A stretch of DNA of 64,000 nt, taken from Lycium barbarum. Taxonomy: Eukaryota > Streptophyta > Magnoliopsida > Solanales > Solanaceae. Under the pieces are notes generated by a model. It made no database searches. It was not told the DNA's origin and saw only the letters and a program-made list of their open reading frames with translations. The stretch's first letter is position 1. The number at the start of each line of letters is the position of its first letter. Positions 22,690 to 34,500 of this stretch are shown piece by piece. A program made the position numbers and the translations under genes. The stretch is from NCBI RefSeq assembly GCF_019175385.1, contig NC_083338.1, positions 89,177,777-89,241,776 on the forward strand, in the 5' to 3' direction.

Positions 22690-23476
22690 TGTCACGACCC
22701 AACTAGAGGGCCATGATGGGCACCCGGAGCTAACCTACCTAGTACCTCTAAACATACACCTCATAATCATATTTAGGTGGGCTATAAGCTAGGTGCTATG
22801 CATAATACTCTGTAAGAATATGTATCACAAAATAATGGCACGTCTTCATGTAATGATCAACAACCATGCCCATAAACATAAGCCAATAAGACTGTCTATA
22901 AACTGTACATCAATACGTATTGTTAAGACTACAGAATATCTAGATACATGCACCGGTCTACGAGCCTCGAGATAGAATATAAGAATCCATAAGGACAGGG
23001 AAGGACTCCGCCATGCCTAAGTGTATATGCATACAAAAGAGTAGTACCAATAACCTACAGCTCCGGGACAATTGGAGCCTTTCTGACACTCCGCTGATAA
23101 AGATCCTAAGAATCGGGTCCGTCTACCTATCTACCTGCGGGCATGAACGCAGCGTCCTTAAGAAAAAGACGTCAGTACGAACAATGTACTAAGTATGTAA
23201 GGCATGAATAACAACATAATGAGAAATATAGAACATAACAGGAGAAAAAGATAACCTGTACATCTGATTGCCTCATAAGGCGAAAACCATGCGTGCTTAG
23301 CTTTCAAAAGAAAACATTTCTCATATACATATATAACATAATCATTAGCCGGCGTCTGCGGTAACCATCTCCCACCACCCACTAGTGATGCTACCCAGCC
23401 ATATAGACACGGTGTTACTATCATTATCACCCACCGTAGTGGTACTGCCCGGCCCCTATAGGTACGACGTTAATAT
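22690..23476 (-). repeat. C 3' LTR, first piece
   Basis: It is the terminal part of the LTR (TGTCACGACCCAACTAGAGG), with GTACTAAGTATGTAAGGCAT (about 23187) and the GC-rich hairpin blocks CCACTAGTG and GGCCATATAG-ACACGG (23370-23470). E is inserted in this hairpin array at 23477 with TSD AATAT (23472-23476). Confidence 0.87.
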
Positions 23477-26022
23477 TGTCACGACCCAACTAGGGGCCGC
23501 GACGGGTACCCGGGGCTAACCACCGAGCACCACTCATTCTATCACCTATCATGCTCGTTAGACTTTCCTCTATCGAATTCATAAAAAATTTATAAGAAAA
23601 TCATTATACATTTCAAAACATATAACTTCATATACATAAGCCTTTGGACTATCAAAATAATAATATATGTATATAGATGCATGTACAAAATGGGAACTTC
23701 GTAAGACCACATAACCCGCACTGTGTATCTACGAGCCTCTACTAGAGTACAAAACACATGGATGGGACAAGACCCCGTCATGCCCAGAAATATATACATG
23801 GTTATATACACAAAAGAAAAATCAAGCACCTCCGGGACAAAGGAGTGCTTTCAATCTGCTGACAGCTACTACGAATCCGGATCTAGCTCTCCTCCCTGTC
23901 AGCCTGTGGGCATGAACACAGCGTCCAAAGAAAATGGACGTCTGTACGAATATTGTACTGAGTATGTAAGGCAAGACTGAAATAAATATAATAGAAGGAT
24001 CATGAGTTATGAAAGAAGGATATAACCAGCATAAGTTTCATAGGCAATCACATTTCTTACATATATCAAATGTTACATAATCAGAGCATACATGTCATCA
24101 CATCACATAACTCATCTCATCATAATCCTCATCGTTAACCCGTGTCCGGGTAACCATCGTGTGCCGCCCACTAGTGGTGAGCATGCCCGGCCCTCTAGGC
24201 TCGGTGTAAACATCGCAGCCCGCCTTAACGGTGACATGCCCGGCCATCTAGGTACGGTGGAATCATAGCAGCCCGCCTTCGCGGTGACGTGCCCGGCCAT
24301 CATGGCGCGGTGGAATCTTATCGTCGCGAAATCAATCATAACACATCACTATTACACATCTCATAACATAGCATCATTTTATAATTTCTTGGTATCTTAT
24401 GCATATCATCATATATTAGCATTAAGAGCATACATTAGGCTTTAAGGGCAACCACACTATGTCGGGGTGACGTAAGGTCGTGAACCCCCGATTGTATTAT
24501 GTACATTTATGATTATCGTGCCTCGCCTTGAAGGAGATAGAGCATAAGGCGAGTGTTAACAAGGATAACATCATTAGCGTTATAAGAACATCGTGCCACA
24601 ATTTCTTGAATCTCTATACTCTAGCTCATTATCATCATTGTCATGCTTATATGTGATTCAATATATAAAAGGACTCATAAGCTTCATCTTACAGAAGGAT
24701 TATGGAAAACTTGAAGGATTCATTCCTTTTGAAAGAAGAGTTAAGCCTCACATACCTTTTTCGTTTAAGCAATCTAGCGTTCGCTTGTTCTCCTTCAATG
24801 TCACGTCTCTACCTTCAAGAAAGGATTCGTACTAACATTAGTTAATCAACTATAAGAACGCACTACTATTTCTAGAGAAAATTGGGCAGCACTTCCTTTG
24901 TTTATACTACTTTTCCCATATTCCGTTTCAACTCCCAACACTCACAACAACAATCAAAATATAGCAATCAACAATCATCATTCATATACAATGACCATAA
25001 TCCACCATTTCTCTTTATTTCTCCACATTCATGGTTTTAGCTTACTATCGCGTTTTCTCGTATATAATACGTATTTCATGGTCTACATGTCATTTATGAC
25101 GCATCCACACTCATAACACACCAACATTTATGATTCAATCCAACTACCATCCAAACATAGCACTATTCACTCATTAATGACCCATTTCCTATGCCTTGCT
25201 ACAATTCAACTATCTTAATCTTTAAATACCTTAAACAACATGGTTTAGTCATGAAACTTAGCTTAGATGATTGTTGAACAAGTCTTGAGTGGAGTTTCTC
25301 CTCTAGCACCAAAACCCTATCTCCTTTCTTTTAGTTTTCTTTGAGGAAGATGAACTTTACTTGGGTTTCGTACACTTTTATTCATAGATTATGTGTTGTT
25401 GATCTTTGTTTCCCTTTGATTTCTCTTGTAGTTGAAGAGTAGTGAGGGTTCTAGATGTTTCTTGAAGTGTAGAGTGAAAATGAAATGAAATGGAATGAAA
25501 AAGGGGTCCTTATACTTAAACTTAAAATCTGGCCGACCATGTTATACGAACCAAACATACGGTCCGTACTATTTATACAAACCGTATGTTTAGTCCAGTA
25601 GCTGGTGGCCTCCTTGGACAATTATACGGTCCAACATACGGCTGGTACAATTTATACGGTCCGTAGGTTGGGCCGTATAATGCCAGTGATTTCGTTTTCG
25701 TTCTCGTCGTCTCGTTTGATCTCCGATCCTTATGGAACCTTCTTGGCAGTTGTTTAACATCTCAATATCAATCTTACGGACATTATTACTCTTCTCTAAG
25801 ACATCATTATGCCATCATGGACTTGTTACTCGAAATGCTTATTCGATACACAACATATGATTCTCTTTCCTTAGCAACTTTCTTTCCTTACATCACACGC
25901 CTTTAAAATCTCGTTGAGGGTCATCAAATACTATCTCTTACTCAAAAAAAACATTGAATACTCTATGTCCTTTGTTAGCCTATTCACTGTAAACGTACAT
26001 GGGTTGTTTCCCAGGTGTAACA
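23477..26022 (-). repeat. E 3' LTR (2546 bp)
   Basis: Termini are TGTCACGACCC and CCAGGTGTAACA. It contains GGGACAAGACCCCG (23765-23778), GTACTGAGTATGTAAGGCA (23956-23974), a hairpin array (24160-24310), GGGGTGACGTAAGGTCG (24465-24481), CTCACATACCTTTTTCG (24749-24765), minus-strand TATA (about 25510) and ATACGG palindromes (25545-25680). Confidence 0.94.
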
Positions 26023-26059
26023 TTCTCCCCCCCTTTTGGAACATTCGTCCTCGAATGTT
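26023..26059 (-). other. E polypurine tract and adjacent palindrome
   Basis: A minus-strand AAAAGGGGGGG run abuts the LTR. The palindrome AACATTCG-N4-CGAATGTT lies at 26040-26059. Confidence 0.88.
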
Positions 26060-26239
26060 AAGCACTCGGGATTCTATGAAAAGTTTGCCAGAGTTTCCCC
26101 TGTAATTTAGCACTACCAACCCTATCACAACAACCAATAATATCATTGCCTCACAGGGCTATATCACAATATCAACATATCTATGGCCACACACGACCAG
26201 AAGCATAAAAATAAAGCATACATACCTTATATCGTCGGC

Positions 26240-27024
26240 GTTTCATCTTGGATCCCTCCTGGGGGTCGGAATAAGTGTCGGTACTTGGAACTCATACTCT
26301 CTTCCGCTTCCCAAGTCATTTATTCCCGGTTATTGTTTCACTACAAGTCTTTGACTGATGCTACCTCTTTATTTCGAAGTCTTCGCACTTGCCTGTCTAG
26401 AATGGCAATAGGCACTTCTTCATAGGTTAGCTTTTCCGTTACTTGCACATCATCTATCAGGAAAATCTTTGTGGGATCTCCAATACACTTGCGGAGCATC
26501 GAAACATGAAAGACTGGATGGTCTGATTCAAGCTCCGAAGGCAAATCCAATTCATATGCTACCTGACGCACCTTGCGGATGATTCTGTAGGGTCAAATGT
26601 ATCTAGGACTTAGCTTCCCTTTCTTACCAAATCTCATCACCCCTTTCATTGGATATACTTTCAAAAATACCCAATAACTGACCTGAAATCCCAAGCCTCG
26701 TCGGCGATTATCCGCATAAGATTTTTGGCGGCTTTGGGCTGTGAACAACCGGTATCGGATCACCGTGGCTTTTTCCACCACTTGCTGAATCAATTCAGGG
26801 CCTATTAGTTGTGCTTCTCCTATTTCAAACCATCCAAATGGAGACCTACATTTCCTTCCATATAAAGCTTCATAGGGAGCCATTTGTATACTAGAATGAT
26901 AGTTGTTGTTATATGCGAACTCGATTAGTGGCAAATGATCATCCCAACTACCACCGAAGTCCAGCACACCTGGTCATGGCATATCTTCCAGGGTATGAAT
27001 AGTGTGCTAGGCTTTTCCATCGGT
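26240..27024 (-). pseudogene. E integrase C-terminus and chromodomain
   Basis: Minus-strand frames give GGSWDDHLPLIEFAYNNNY, APYEALYGRKCRSPFGWFE and AQSRQKSYADNRR, then GKKGKLSPRYI, a break, FHVSMLRKCIGDP, and the chromodomain block EEVPIAILDRQVRRLRNKEV. Pol ends near 26240. The catalytic Glu codon, expected in the GQ-x-ERT block (about 27008), reads TAG. Another frame change lies near 26590. Confidence 0.87.
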
Positions 27025-27912
27025 TTACGGATGAAATGCCAAACTGAGCTTCACCTGGGTACCTAGACCTTCTTGAAAGGACTTCCAGAACTTGGCTGTA
27101 AACTGTGCTCCTCTATCCGTGATAATAGACAACAGAATACCATGGAGTCGCACGATTTCTTTGTGATACAGCCTTGCATAGTCTTCTGCTGAGTACGTGG
27201 TTCTAACTGGAAGAAAATGGGCTGCCTTCGTCAATCTATCCACAATCACCCATATAGAGTCATACCGGCCACGGGAACGAGGTAATCCTACAATAAAATC
27301 CTTGTTGATCATCTCCCACTTCCAAGTAGGGATTTCTATTGCTTGCAATAAGCCTCCTCGCTTCTGATGTTCATCTTTTACTTGTTGGCAATTTGAGCAT
27401 TGTGCTACAAATTCTGCTATGTCTCTCTTCATGACATCCCACCAGTACATCATCTTGAGATGATGATACATTTTGGTTGCACCTGGGTGAATAGAATACT
27501 GAGAACAATGTGCTTCTGCTGGAATTCGTCGGCGCAATTCCGCCAGATTCGGCACACATAACCTGCCTCGGTATCTAAGAATTCCATCCATGGAAACTTC
27601 AAACGGAGACTTTTCTTTGCTATGAGATGTGTCGCTATAATGACACAATTGAGGATCTTCGCATTGCCGTTCTTTCACTTCCATATCCAAGGACGAAGTT
27701 GTGGGATCGTTGATACTAATCCCCACATTACCCGAATAAATTACACGTACGCCAAGATTAGCTAGTTGGAGAAGCTCACGAATCATCTCTTTCTTTTCCG
27801 GAGGGACTTCACACAAACTGCCCATTGATCGGTGGCTAAGCGCATCGGCTACTACATTTGGTTTCCCGGGGTGGTACAAAATGTTCACATCATAATCTTT
27901 CAACAATTCCAA
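27025..27912 (-). pseudogene. E RNase H end and integrase N-terminal and core
   Basis: A 295-codon frame runs from the end of RNase H (KDYDVNILYHPGKPNVVADAL) through the integrase zinc region (EAHCSQYSIHPG; CSNCQQV), first Asp (NKDFIVGLP), WVIVDRLTKAAHFLP, and second Asp (ITDRGAQFTAKFW), ending at LSLAFHP. The stop there is TAA where Gln is usual. Two of the three DDE residues are therefore intact in this piece. Confidence 0.9.
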
Positions 27913-28281
27913 CCACCGCCTCTATCGCAGGTTCAACTCTTTCTGCTTGAAAATGTACTGAAGGCTTTTGTGATCTGTATAGATATCAACATGCACACCA
28001 TACACATAATGCCTCCATATGTTCAGGGCATGAATAACCGTAGCCAATTCAAGATCACGAGTTGGGTAATTATTCTCATGTTTCCGCAATTTCCTCGAAG
28101 CATATGCAATAACTTTACCACGCTGCATCAAGACGCATCCTAATCCCACACCGGAAGCATCACAGTACACAACATAGCCATCTGGCCCTTCTGGAAGTGT
28201 TAAAACTGGAGCTGAGGTCAACCTGTTTTTCAACTCTTGGAAACTATGTTCGCAAGCATCGTTCCATTGAAATTTAACTGT
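27913..28281 (-). pseudogene. E RNase H
   Basis: It contains [25 protein letters not shown], the acidic positions [21 protein letters not shown] and [12 protein letters not shown], and KQKELNLR. Solo LTR F is inserted at its N-terminal side, just before the conserved W-x-DACE block (TSD ACTGT, 28277-28281 and 31553-31557). A stop near 27920 separates it from the downstream frame. Confidence 0.9.
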
Positions 28282-31200
28282 TGTTATACCCCGTACATTT
28301 ATACGATAAATTATCCGCAAGCAAATCGACTCAAGTTAAAGGAGGAATTATTTTCGGACATGAAATAAGAGCTTTTAATTTTCAACTTTGATTATCACAA
28401 AAATTGATTAATTAAAGTTAGACAAGTAAATTAGTGGGACATGTGTCAATGTTAAGGGCTACTTATATAAGGCATAAGATGACTTATATTCCTCCATTAT
28501 TCACAAAACTCATCCATCAAAGTAGAGTTAGTGAGAGAAGCTCTCAAGCTTAGAGAGAGAGAGAAGTTCCCGGTGCTACTATTCACGGCGGCGCACCGTT
28601 CACGGCGCCGCCACTGTTCACGCGTACTGTTCACGCACTGTTCACGGGCGGCGCACTGTTCACGGCCAGCCCATTTTTGCCCCCTTCTACACAATTAATT
28701 GGAGAGATTTGAAGCTCAAGAGGAGGAAAAAGATGGAGTTCATGGTAGCCATGGCTTTCTTGAAGACATTTCATGGTGAAAAATTAGAGCTTGTCTCTAA
28801 GGTAATATTTAATTCTTTTCTACATGTTTTGGAGGTAGTTTAGACTTGTATAGCTTGGTAGATGTGTGTTGAATTCAAACGGGTTATGTATGTTGATGTT
28901 GAATTATAAATTGAGCCGTGTAAGGGGGGTGTTTTGAGTAAGAATGAGGAATTGATTTTAGTAGCATTATGTAGGAATTAAATGGTTAAATTTAAAGTTG
29001 TGTTATCTTATGGACATATTGCTATCCTTGCTAAATTGAAAGGATTGAGGGTATGATTATGTTCATATGATTATTGTTGTTGTTATCATGGGTTATGTGA
29101 TGAGAATGAAGGAAATTAATGGTTAGAAACTTTATAGAGGTCGTGTGGGTGTGTGAAGAGGAGTGTGGCCGTGAGCCATAGTAATGAAAGAGAATGGTGA
29201 ATTAAAATTTATTTAGCTTGTTAGAGCTGTCGTTGTGACATTGATGACGTAGATAAAGGGTTAACGAGTTGAGTTGGTGTTGAAATTGGTTGTATGTTGT
29301 TATGAGAAATTAAGTGATTTTTATATAATTTTTATGCAATCATGAAAGTAAGATGCTAAATGTGAACTATGGTTGTTATTAATGAATTTGGAAGAAAACA
29401 ATGCGATTTGGTAGTTTCGTTGCAATTGTAGAAGTTTCGAATGGAATATGGAAATGGGCGGAATGGTTCGAATCCTTGGATATTGTTTAAAATGTTATTG
29501 AAATATGTTTGGGTAATCTTGAGTTAGTTGATGAATATGGAAAAAAAAAATGTTGATATTAGTTGGATGGTGTGAAGTTAGAATGGAAGAGTTACATTAT
29601 GTGGAAAGGAAGGGAAAAATTTTAGATTGTTGGAAATGTTGTATGAATTGCTTAGAATGTCTTTAAGTATTGTTGGTATGGATTCGGGTTGGTATTTAAA
29701 TATATATAAGCATCGATGTTGGCTTGAAGGTAAGTCGTCGAGTTGAATTTATGAAAGTTGTTGAATGATGTAAAAGAGAGTTACTATTATTATTTTGCCT
29801 TTCGAATTGGTTATCAATGTTACTAGGTTGGTTATTGTGGTTGTTGTTGTTGATTTTCAGCGAGATAAATTCTCGGGATGGCCTATTTACAGGGGAAGTG
29901 CTGCCGAATTTTCTGTAGAATTTAATGATTAGTTTGGAATGAATGACTTAAGTGCCCTTAGCTAATGATTGGATATTCGTTGGCATATTTGTAGACCTTG
30001 GGGACCCCGAGGCGTAGATTGGGATTTACTTTAGATTGGCTATCTTGGAGTGCGTACGAGGTATGTAAAGCATCCTCCTTTCTTTTTGGCATGTCTTAGT
30101 TTTACATAGGCTAGATTAAAGCCTTAAGGAAATTCCAAATCCGAAATCCGAGCATGATATGATATATATATATATATATATTCCTTGGCACTCTTATGTA
30201 TGATTTGATGAAATATGAACCATTATGTTTTTGAAAGAAGTGATTTCCAAACTTTGTACAAAAAGGTTTCACTTTAATGAATTTCGTAATTTTTGAATGC
30301 ATATCTTTCGCATAAAGGCTCGGATTGTTTCAACATTTTCATAAGAGTTTGCATTATGTATAATGAGTATGTTTTCCATAAGCGGGCCCGACTTGGATAA
30401 ATACCCGTCCGTGGGTCCCGCGACGTTTCTTTATGTAATTCGGGAACTTTTGAAAGAATTCGTTATGACTATTATTTCGATTTTTCAAGTATGATCAGTT
30501 TACTTATGTTTGAGTTCATGATAATGATTTTATGCATATGACTACTCACGACTCTACTCGTGCGTTCTGTTATATCTTTCGCCGGTTCCCGGGCCGGTTC
30601 TGTTATCGTGCGCATTTTCATATACTCCGGAGTTATGCTGTGTTATGGTTCTTCGAGCTACTCGCTAATGAGGGTCGGGTTCCACATATATTTGGTGTTA
30701 TGCTGTGTATGGCGTTATGTTGTGATGTGATATGTGACGGGGATACGGAGATTTGAAACTTTCTGGTGTTATGCTGTGTTATGGCGCCATCGACGGGAGG
30801 GCGACCATATTCTTCTGTACCCTATGCATGACTTACATGTTTGAAACTAAACATTTTGATATGATTGGATTTGTACTTATGTTCGGCACTTCTGTTTCGT
30901 TTATGTCTCAGGTTTGTTTTCTGTATATTCTGCTTTGCATACTCAGTACATATTTCGTACTGACCCCCTTTCTTCGGGGGGCTGCGTTTCATGCCCGCAG
31001 GTACAGACGCACAGTTTGGTGATCTACCCATTTAGGACATCCTCTTCTGCTGTTTGGAGTGCTCTTCTCATTTCAGAGCACACATTTTGGTATACATTTG
31101 TTCGCTATGTATATATGTATTTGTTCAGGGGTACGGCGGGGCCCTGTCCCGCCATATGATTCGGTTTGTTTGTTTAGAGGTCTGTAGACGTATTTGTGGG

Positions 31201-31552
31201 TGTGTGTGCCTACTTCTGTACAGTTGTGTTTATATGATTCTATTCGTTATGGCAGCCTTGTCGGCGTGCATTCGTATATGTGTTTTGGGCTGTTGTGCCA
31301 TTTGATAGCCTTGTCGGCTTTTGATACATTCGATAGCCTTGCCGGCTTTTTGATATATGTATATGCATATGGTTGCGTTTGAAATATGTCTAAGACAGTT
31401 TGATATAATTTGAGGCAGCGTGTGATATTTGTGCCTATATATGTTATCTGTATGTGATTAGATTTGGATAAGTATGTTACGATTTGATATGTTTGTCTGT
31501 TTGGGTGTCCAAGTAGGGCACCAGTCGCGGCCCACGGGGCTGGGTCGTGACA
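28282..31552 (+). mobile_element. F: solo LTR (3271 bp), TSD ACTGT
   Basis: Termini are TGTTATACCCCGTA and GGGTCGTGACA, with a perfect ACTGT duplication. No PBS, PPT or coding relic lies inside. It is the longest LTR here. It has TATATAAGG (about 28462), CTGTTCACG repeats in the leader (28575-28665), GGGGAAGTGCTGCCGAATTTTC (29893-29914, written with one break), GAGGTATGTAAAG (30059), a (TA)n run (about 30160-30181), repeated GTTATGCTGTG blocks (30620-30790), CAGTACATATTTCGTACTG (30943-30961) and GGCGGGGCCCTGTCCCGCC (31135-31153). Repeated GATAGCCTTG(T/C)CGGC units lie at about 31253-31345. Confidence 0.94.
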
Positions 31553-31557
31553 ACTGT

Positions 31558-32440
31558 CTTCTGGGTTAGCTTCATCAATGGGGCTAAAATAGATGAAAAG
31601 CCCTCTACAAACATTCTATAGTAACCTGCCAAACCCAGAAAACTACGAACTTCTGTAGGCGTCGTAGGCTTTGCCCAAGTCTTCACAGCTTCAATTTTTT
31701 TAGTGTCGACTCGAATACCATCATTTGAAAAACATGGCCCAGAAATGTCACAGAATTTAGCCAAAACTCGAACTTTGAAAATTTTGCATACAATTCTCGA
31801 GCTCGAAGAATACCAAGAACAATTCTCAGATGATCTGCATGTTCCGATTCCGTGCGAGAATACACCAAAAAATCATCAATAAATACTATCACAAATAGAT
31901 CCAAGAGAGGCTTGAATACGTTTTTCATCAAATTCATAAATACAGCCGGAGCATTAGTCAACCCGAACGACATCACTCGGAATTCATAATGGCCATATCT
32001 CGTTCTGAAGGCCGTTTTGGGAATATCCGCTTCTCTAACTCTAACTTGATGGTAGCCCAACCTCAAATCTATTTTTGAAAACCACTTGGCACCTTGCAAT
32101 TGATCGAATAAGTCATCAATCTATGGAAGGGGATATTTGTTCTTTATTGTCACCTTGTTCAATTGCCTATAATCAATAAACATTCGTAGGGATCCGTCTT
32201 TCTTTTTCACAAACAAGACCGGTGTTCCCCACGGTGATGAACTGGGTCTAATGAATCCTTTCTCGAGCAAGTCTTTCAGCTGCGCCTTTAGCTCTTTTAA
32301 TTCTACCGGAGCCATTCGATAAAGAGGAATAGAAATAGGCTTGGTGTCCGGCAATAAATCAATAGCGAAATCAATTTCCCTTTCTGGTGGAAGACCTGCA
32401 ACTTCATCTGGGAATACGTCTGGAAATTCATTTACCACGG
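31558..32440 (-). pseudogene. E reverse transcriptase
   Basis: Minus-strand frames cover the whole [11 protein letters not shown] linker, [28 protein letters not shown], a TAG near 32119 (between YPLP and IDDLFDQ), [25 protein letters not shown], the catalytic FIDD ([10 protein letters not shown], about 31870), and the thumb [14 protein letters not shown] frame change near 31720 separates palm and thumb. RT would copy element RNA into DNA inside the particle. Confidence 0.9.
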
Positions 32441-34297
32441 AACTGACTGGAAAATTGGCGGCTTTGCCTCAGTGTCATGAACCCGAACTAAGTGATAAAT
32501 ATAGCCCTTGGCTATCATCTTCCTCGCCTTGAGGTAGGAAATAAACCTGCCCTTTGGAGATGCTGTATTACCCTTCCATTCAAGCACGGGTTCCCCTGGA
32601 AATTAAAATCGAACCACTTTCGTGCGGCAATCAACATTTTCATAACACGAAGCCAACCAATCCATACCCATAATTATATCAAAGTCTATCATTTCCAGCT
32701 CGATTAAATCAGCTTTTGTTTAGCGATCACATATCACAACTACACAATTCTTGTACACTTGTCTCGCTATCACGGGATCACCAACCGGAGTGAATACCTC
32801 AAAAGGTTTAATTTGTTCGGGTTTCACCCCAATACAACCAGCATCATATGGAGTAATATAAGAAAATGTAGAACCCGGATCTATCAACGCATACACATCA
32901 CGGGAGAATATAGACAATATACCTGTAACTACATCCGGAGAGGACTCGATATCCTGTCGTCCTGCTAAAGCATATACACGGGGCTGAATAACACCTGAAG
33001 TAGATGCTGCCCCTCGGCCTCTACCTCGGCCTGCTGTCATCTGGGGAGTCTGCCTTATCGGGCGAACTGATGAAGAACCAGTTGCTGAGCCTGTGGGCTG
33101 AACCCCACCTCTACCATATTGCGAGGGACAATCTCGCATCAAATGTCCAGTCTGCCCGCAAATATAACAAGCATCCGTGTCCTGATGACATATCCCAGAG
33201 TGCAATTTCCGGCACCGGCTACATTGTTGAACTGGTGGTCTCCTCTGACTATAATCACCCCCAAACTGAGAACCCGAAGCTCTCGAACTCTGACCCTGTC
33301 CTGAAGGAAAAGAGTGATCAAATCTTCTATCCGCGAATCGTGAAGGCGCGCTAGTCGCTGATGGGCCTGAATGTCGGGAATAAGCCTGCCTCGATCCCCC
33401 TCTATAATCACTGCCTGTGCCCATAGATCTAGCCCTGTTGCTTTGTCTTCTATCACTGTCACGATCACCCCTTTGTTGTTGTTGTCGCCCCTCCATATTC
33501 TGGGCATGGGCCTGTATTCGGGAAATGTCCATACCGTCTTGCAAGGAAGCCGTCAAACAATCTCTGAATAAATGTGGCCCCAAACCACTCACAAATCTAT
33601 GTACCCGATCTCCCATGTCGGCCACCATAGTCGGAGCATATCTAGCCAAGGAATTGAATTGCATGCTATACTCTCGGGCACTCATATTTCCTTATCTCAA
33701 ATTTAGAAATCTATCCGCTCTAGCTCGGCGGACCTCGGGTGGAAAATAGTGACGAATAAAAGCATCCACGAACTCTTGCCAAATCGGAGGAGGCGCATTC
33801 TCTCCTCTTGATAATACCCAGTTGTTGTACCATAACACAGCCACATCCCGGAGTCTATAAGATGCCAACTCCACGGATTCAGTTTCGGAGGCATGGACAA
33901 TCTTCAATGTCCTCAACATCTCATCAATAAAACCTTGTGGGTCTTCCTCCAGCATTGACCCGAATAACTCCGGAGGATTTATACTCATAAAATCACGGGC
34001 TTTAGTACTTGCTGCCCGGACACTTGGACCCACATTTTTTCGTTATGCTTGTGCGGCAACCAATTATGTCAATAACTGAATAGCCTTGGTCATTTGTTGA
34101 CCCGAAGCAACCGGTGAAGGATTTGGAGCTGGGGCTCCTCCTTGCTCTCCCACATTAGGTGGGGTAGAAGAAGTATTAGACAAGGCCTCGTTGTGTGATT
34201 CGCCTGCTTCTATATTCATTGGAGGCTCTCGTTTTACTCACCTCTTTGTCGTAGTCTTGCCCTTCTGGGCCGCTGTAGCTTTTCCCTTTGGCGGCAT
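32441..34297 (-). pseudogene. gag: E gag and protease
   Basis: The start ATG at 34297 (MPPKGKATAAQKGK) lies about 190 bases after the PBS. One frame then runs to the protease, broken by a TGA near 34240, a TAA near 34050, a TAA near 33690 and another in protease near 32718. Most replace Gln-type codons by comparison with related copies. The gag domain is visible (AVLWYNNW, FVDAFIRHYFPPEVRRARADRF; AREYSMQFNSLARYAPTMVADMGDRVHRFV), with a zinc knuckle CYICGQTGHLMRDC (about 33130-33175). The protease site is LIDPGSTFSYITP, followed by VIMGMDWL-type sequence. It is the best-preserved gag in the window. Confidence 0.9.
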
Positions 34298-34484
34298 TCT
34301 GAAATCGTAACACACTATTAGGGAGGATAAAATCTTACACATGGCTCTATCGCACGATCTCATAGAAGAAAGATGGTCATTTTTCTAAATGCCCTGTAGC
34401 CTCTTGTTTATTGATGTGGCGCGCTACACACCATAAACAAGAATCTACTAGAAACGGCACGTAGACACTTCCTAGGACCGAACT

Positions 34485-34496
34485 GCTCTGATACCA
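34485..34496 (-). other. E primer-binding site (tRNA-iMet)
   Basis: GCTCTGATACCA on the plus strand is TGGTATCAGAGC on the element strand. It is a perfect initiator tRNA-Met match, four bases from the LTR start at 34501. Confidence 0.93.
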
Positions 34497-34500
34497 CTGT

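Noticed and set aside
28497..28694. Arg/Glu/Cys-rich minus-strand frame
   Set aside because: It is antisense to the CTGTTCACG repeats in solo LTR F.
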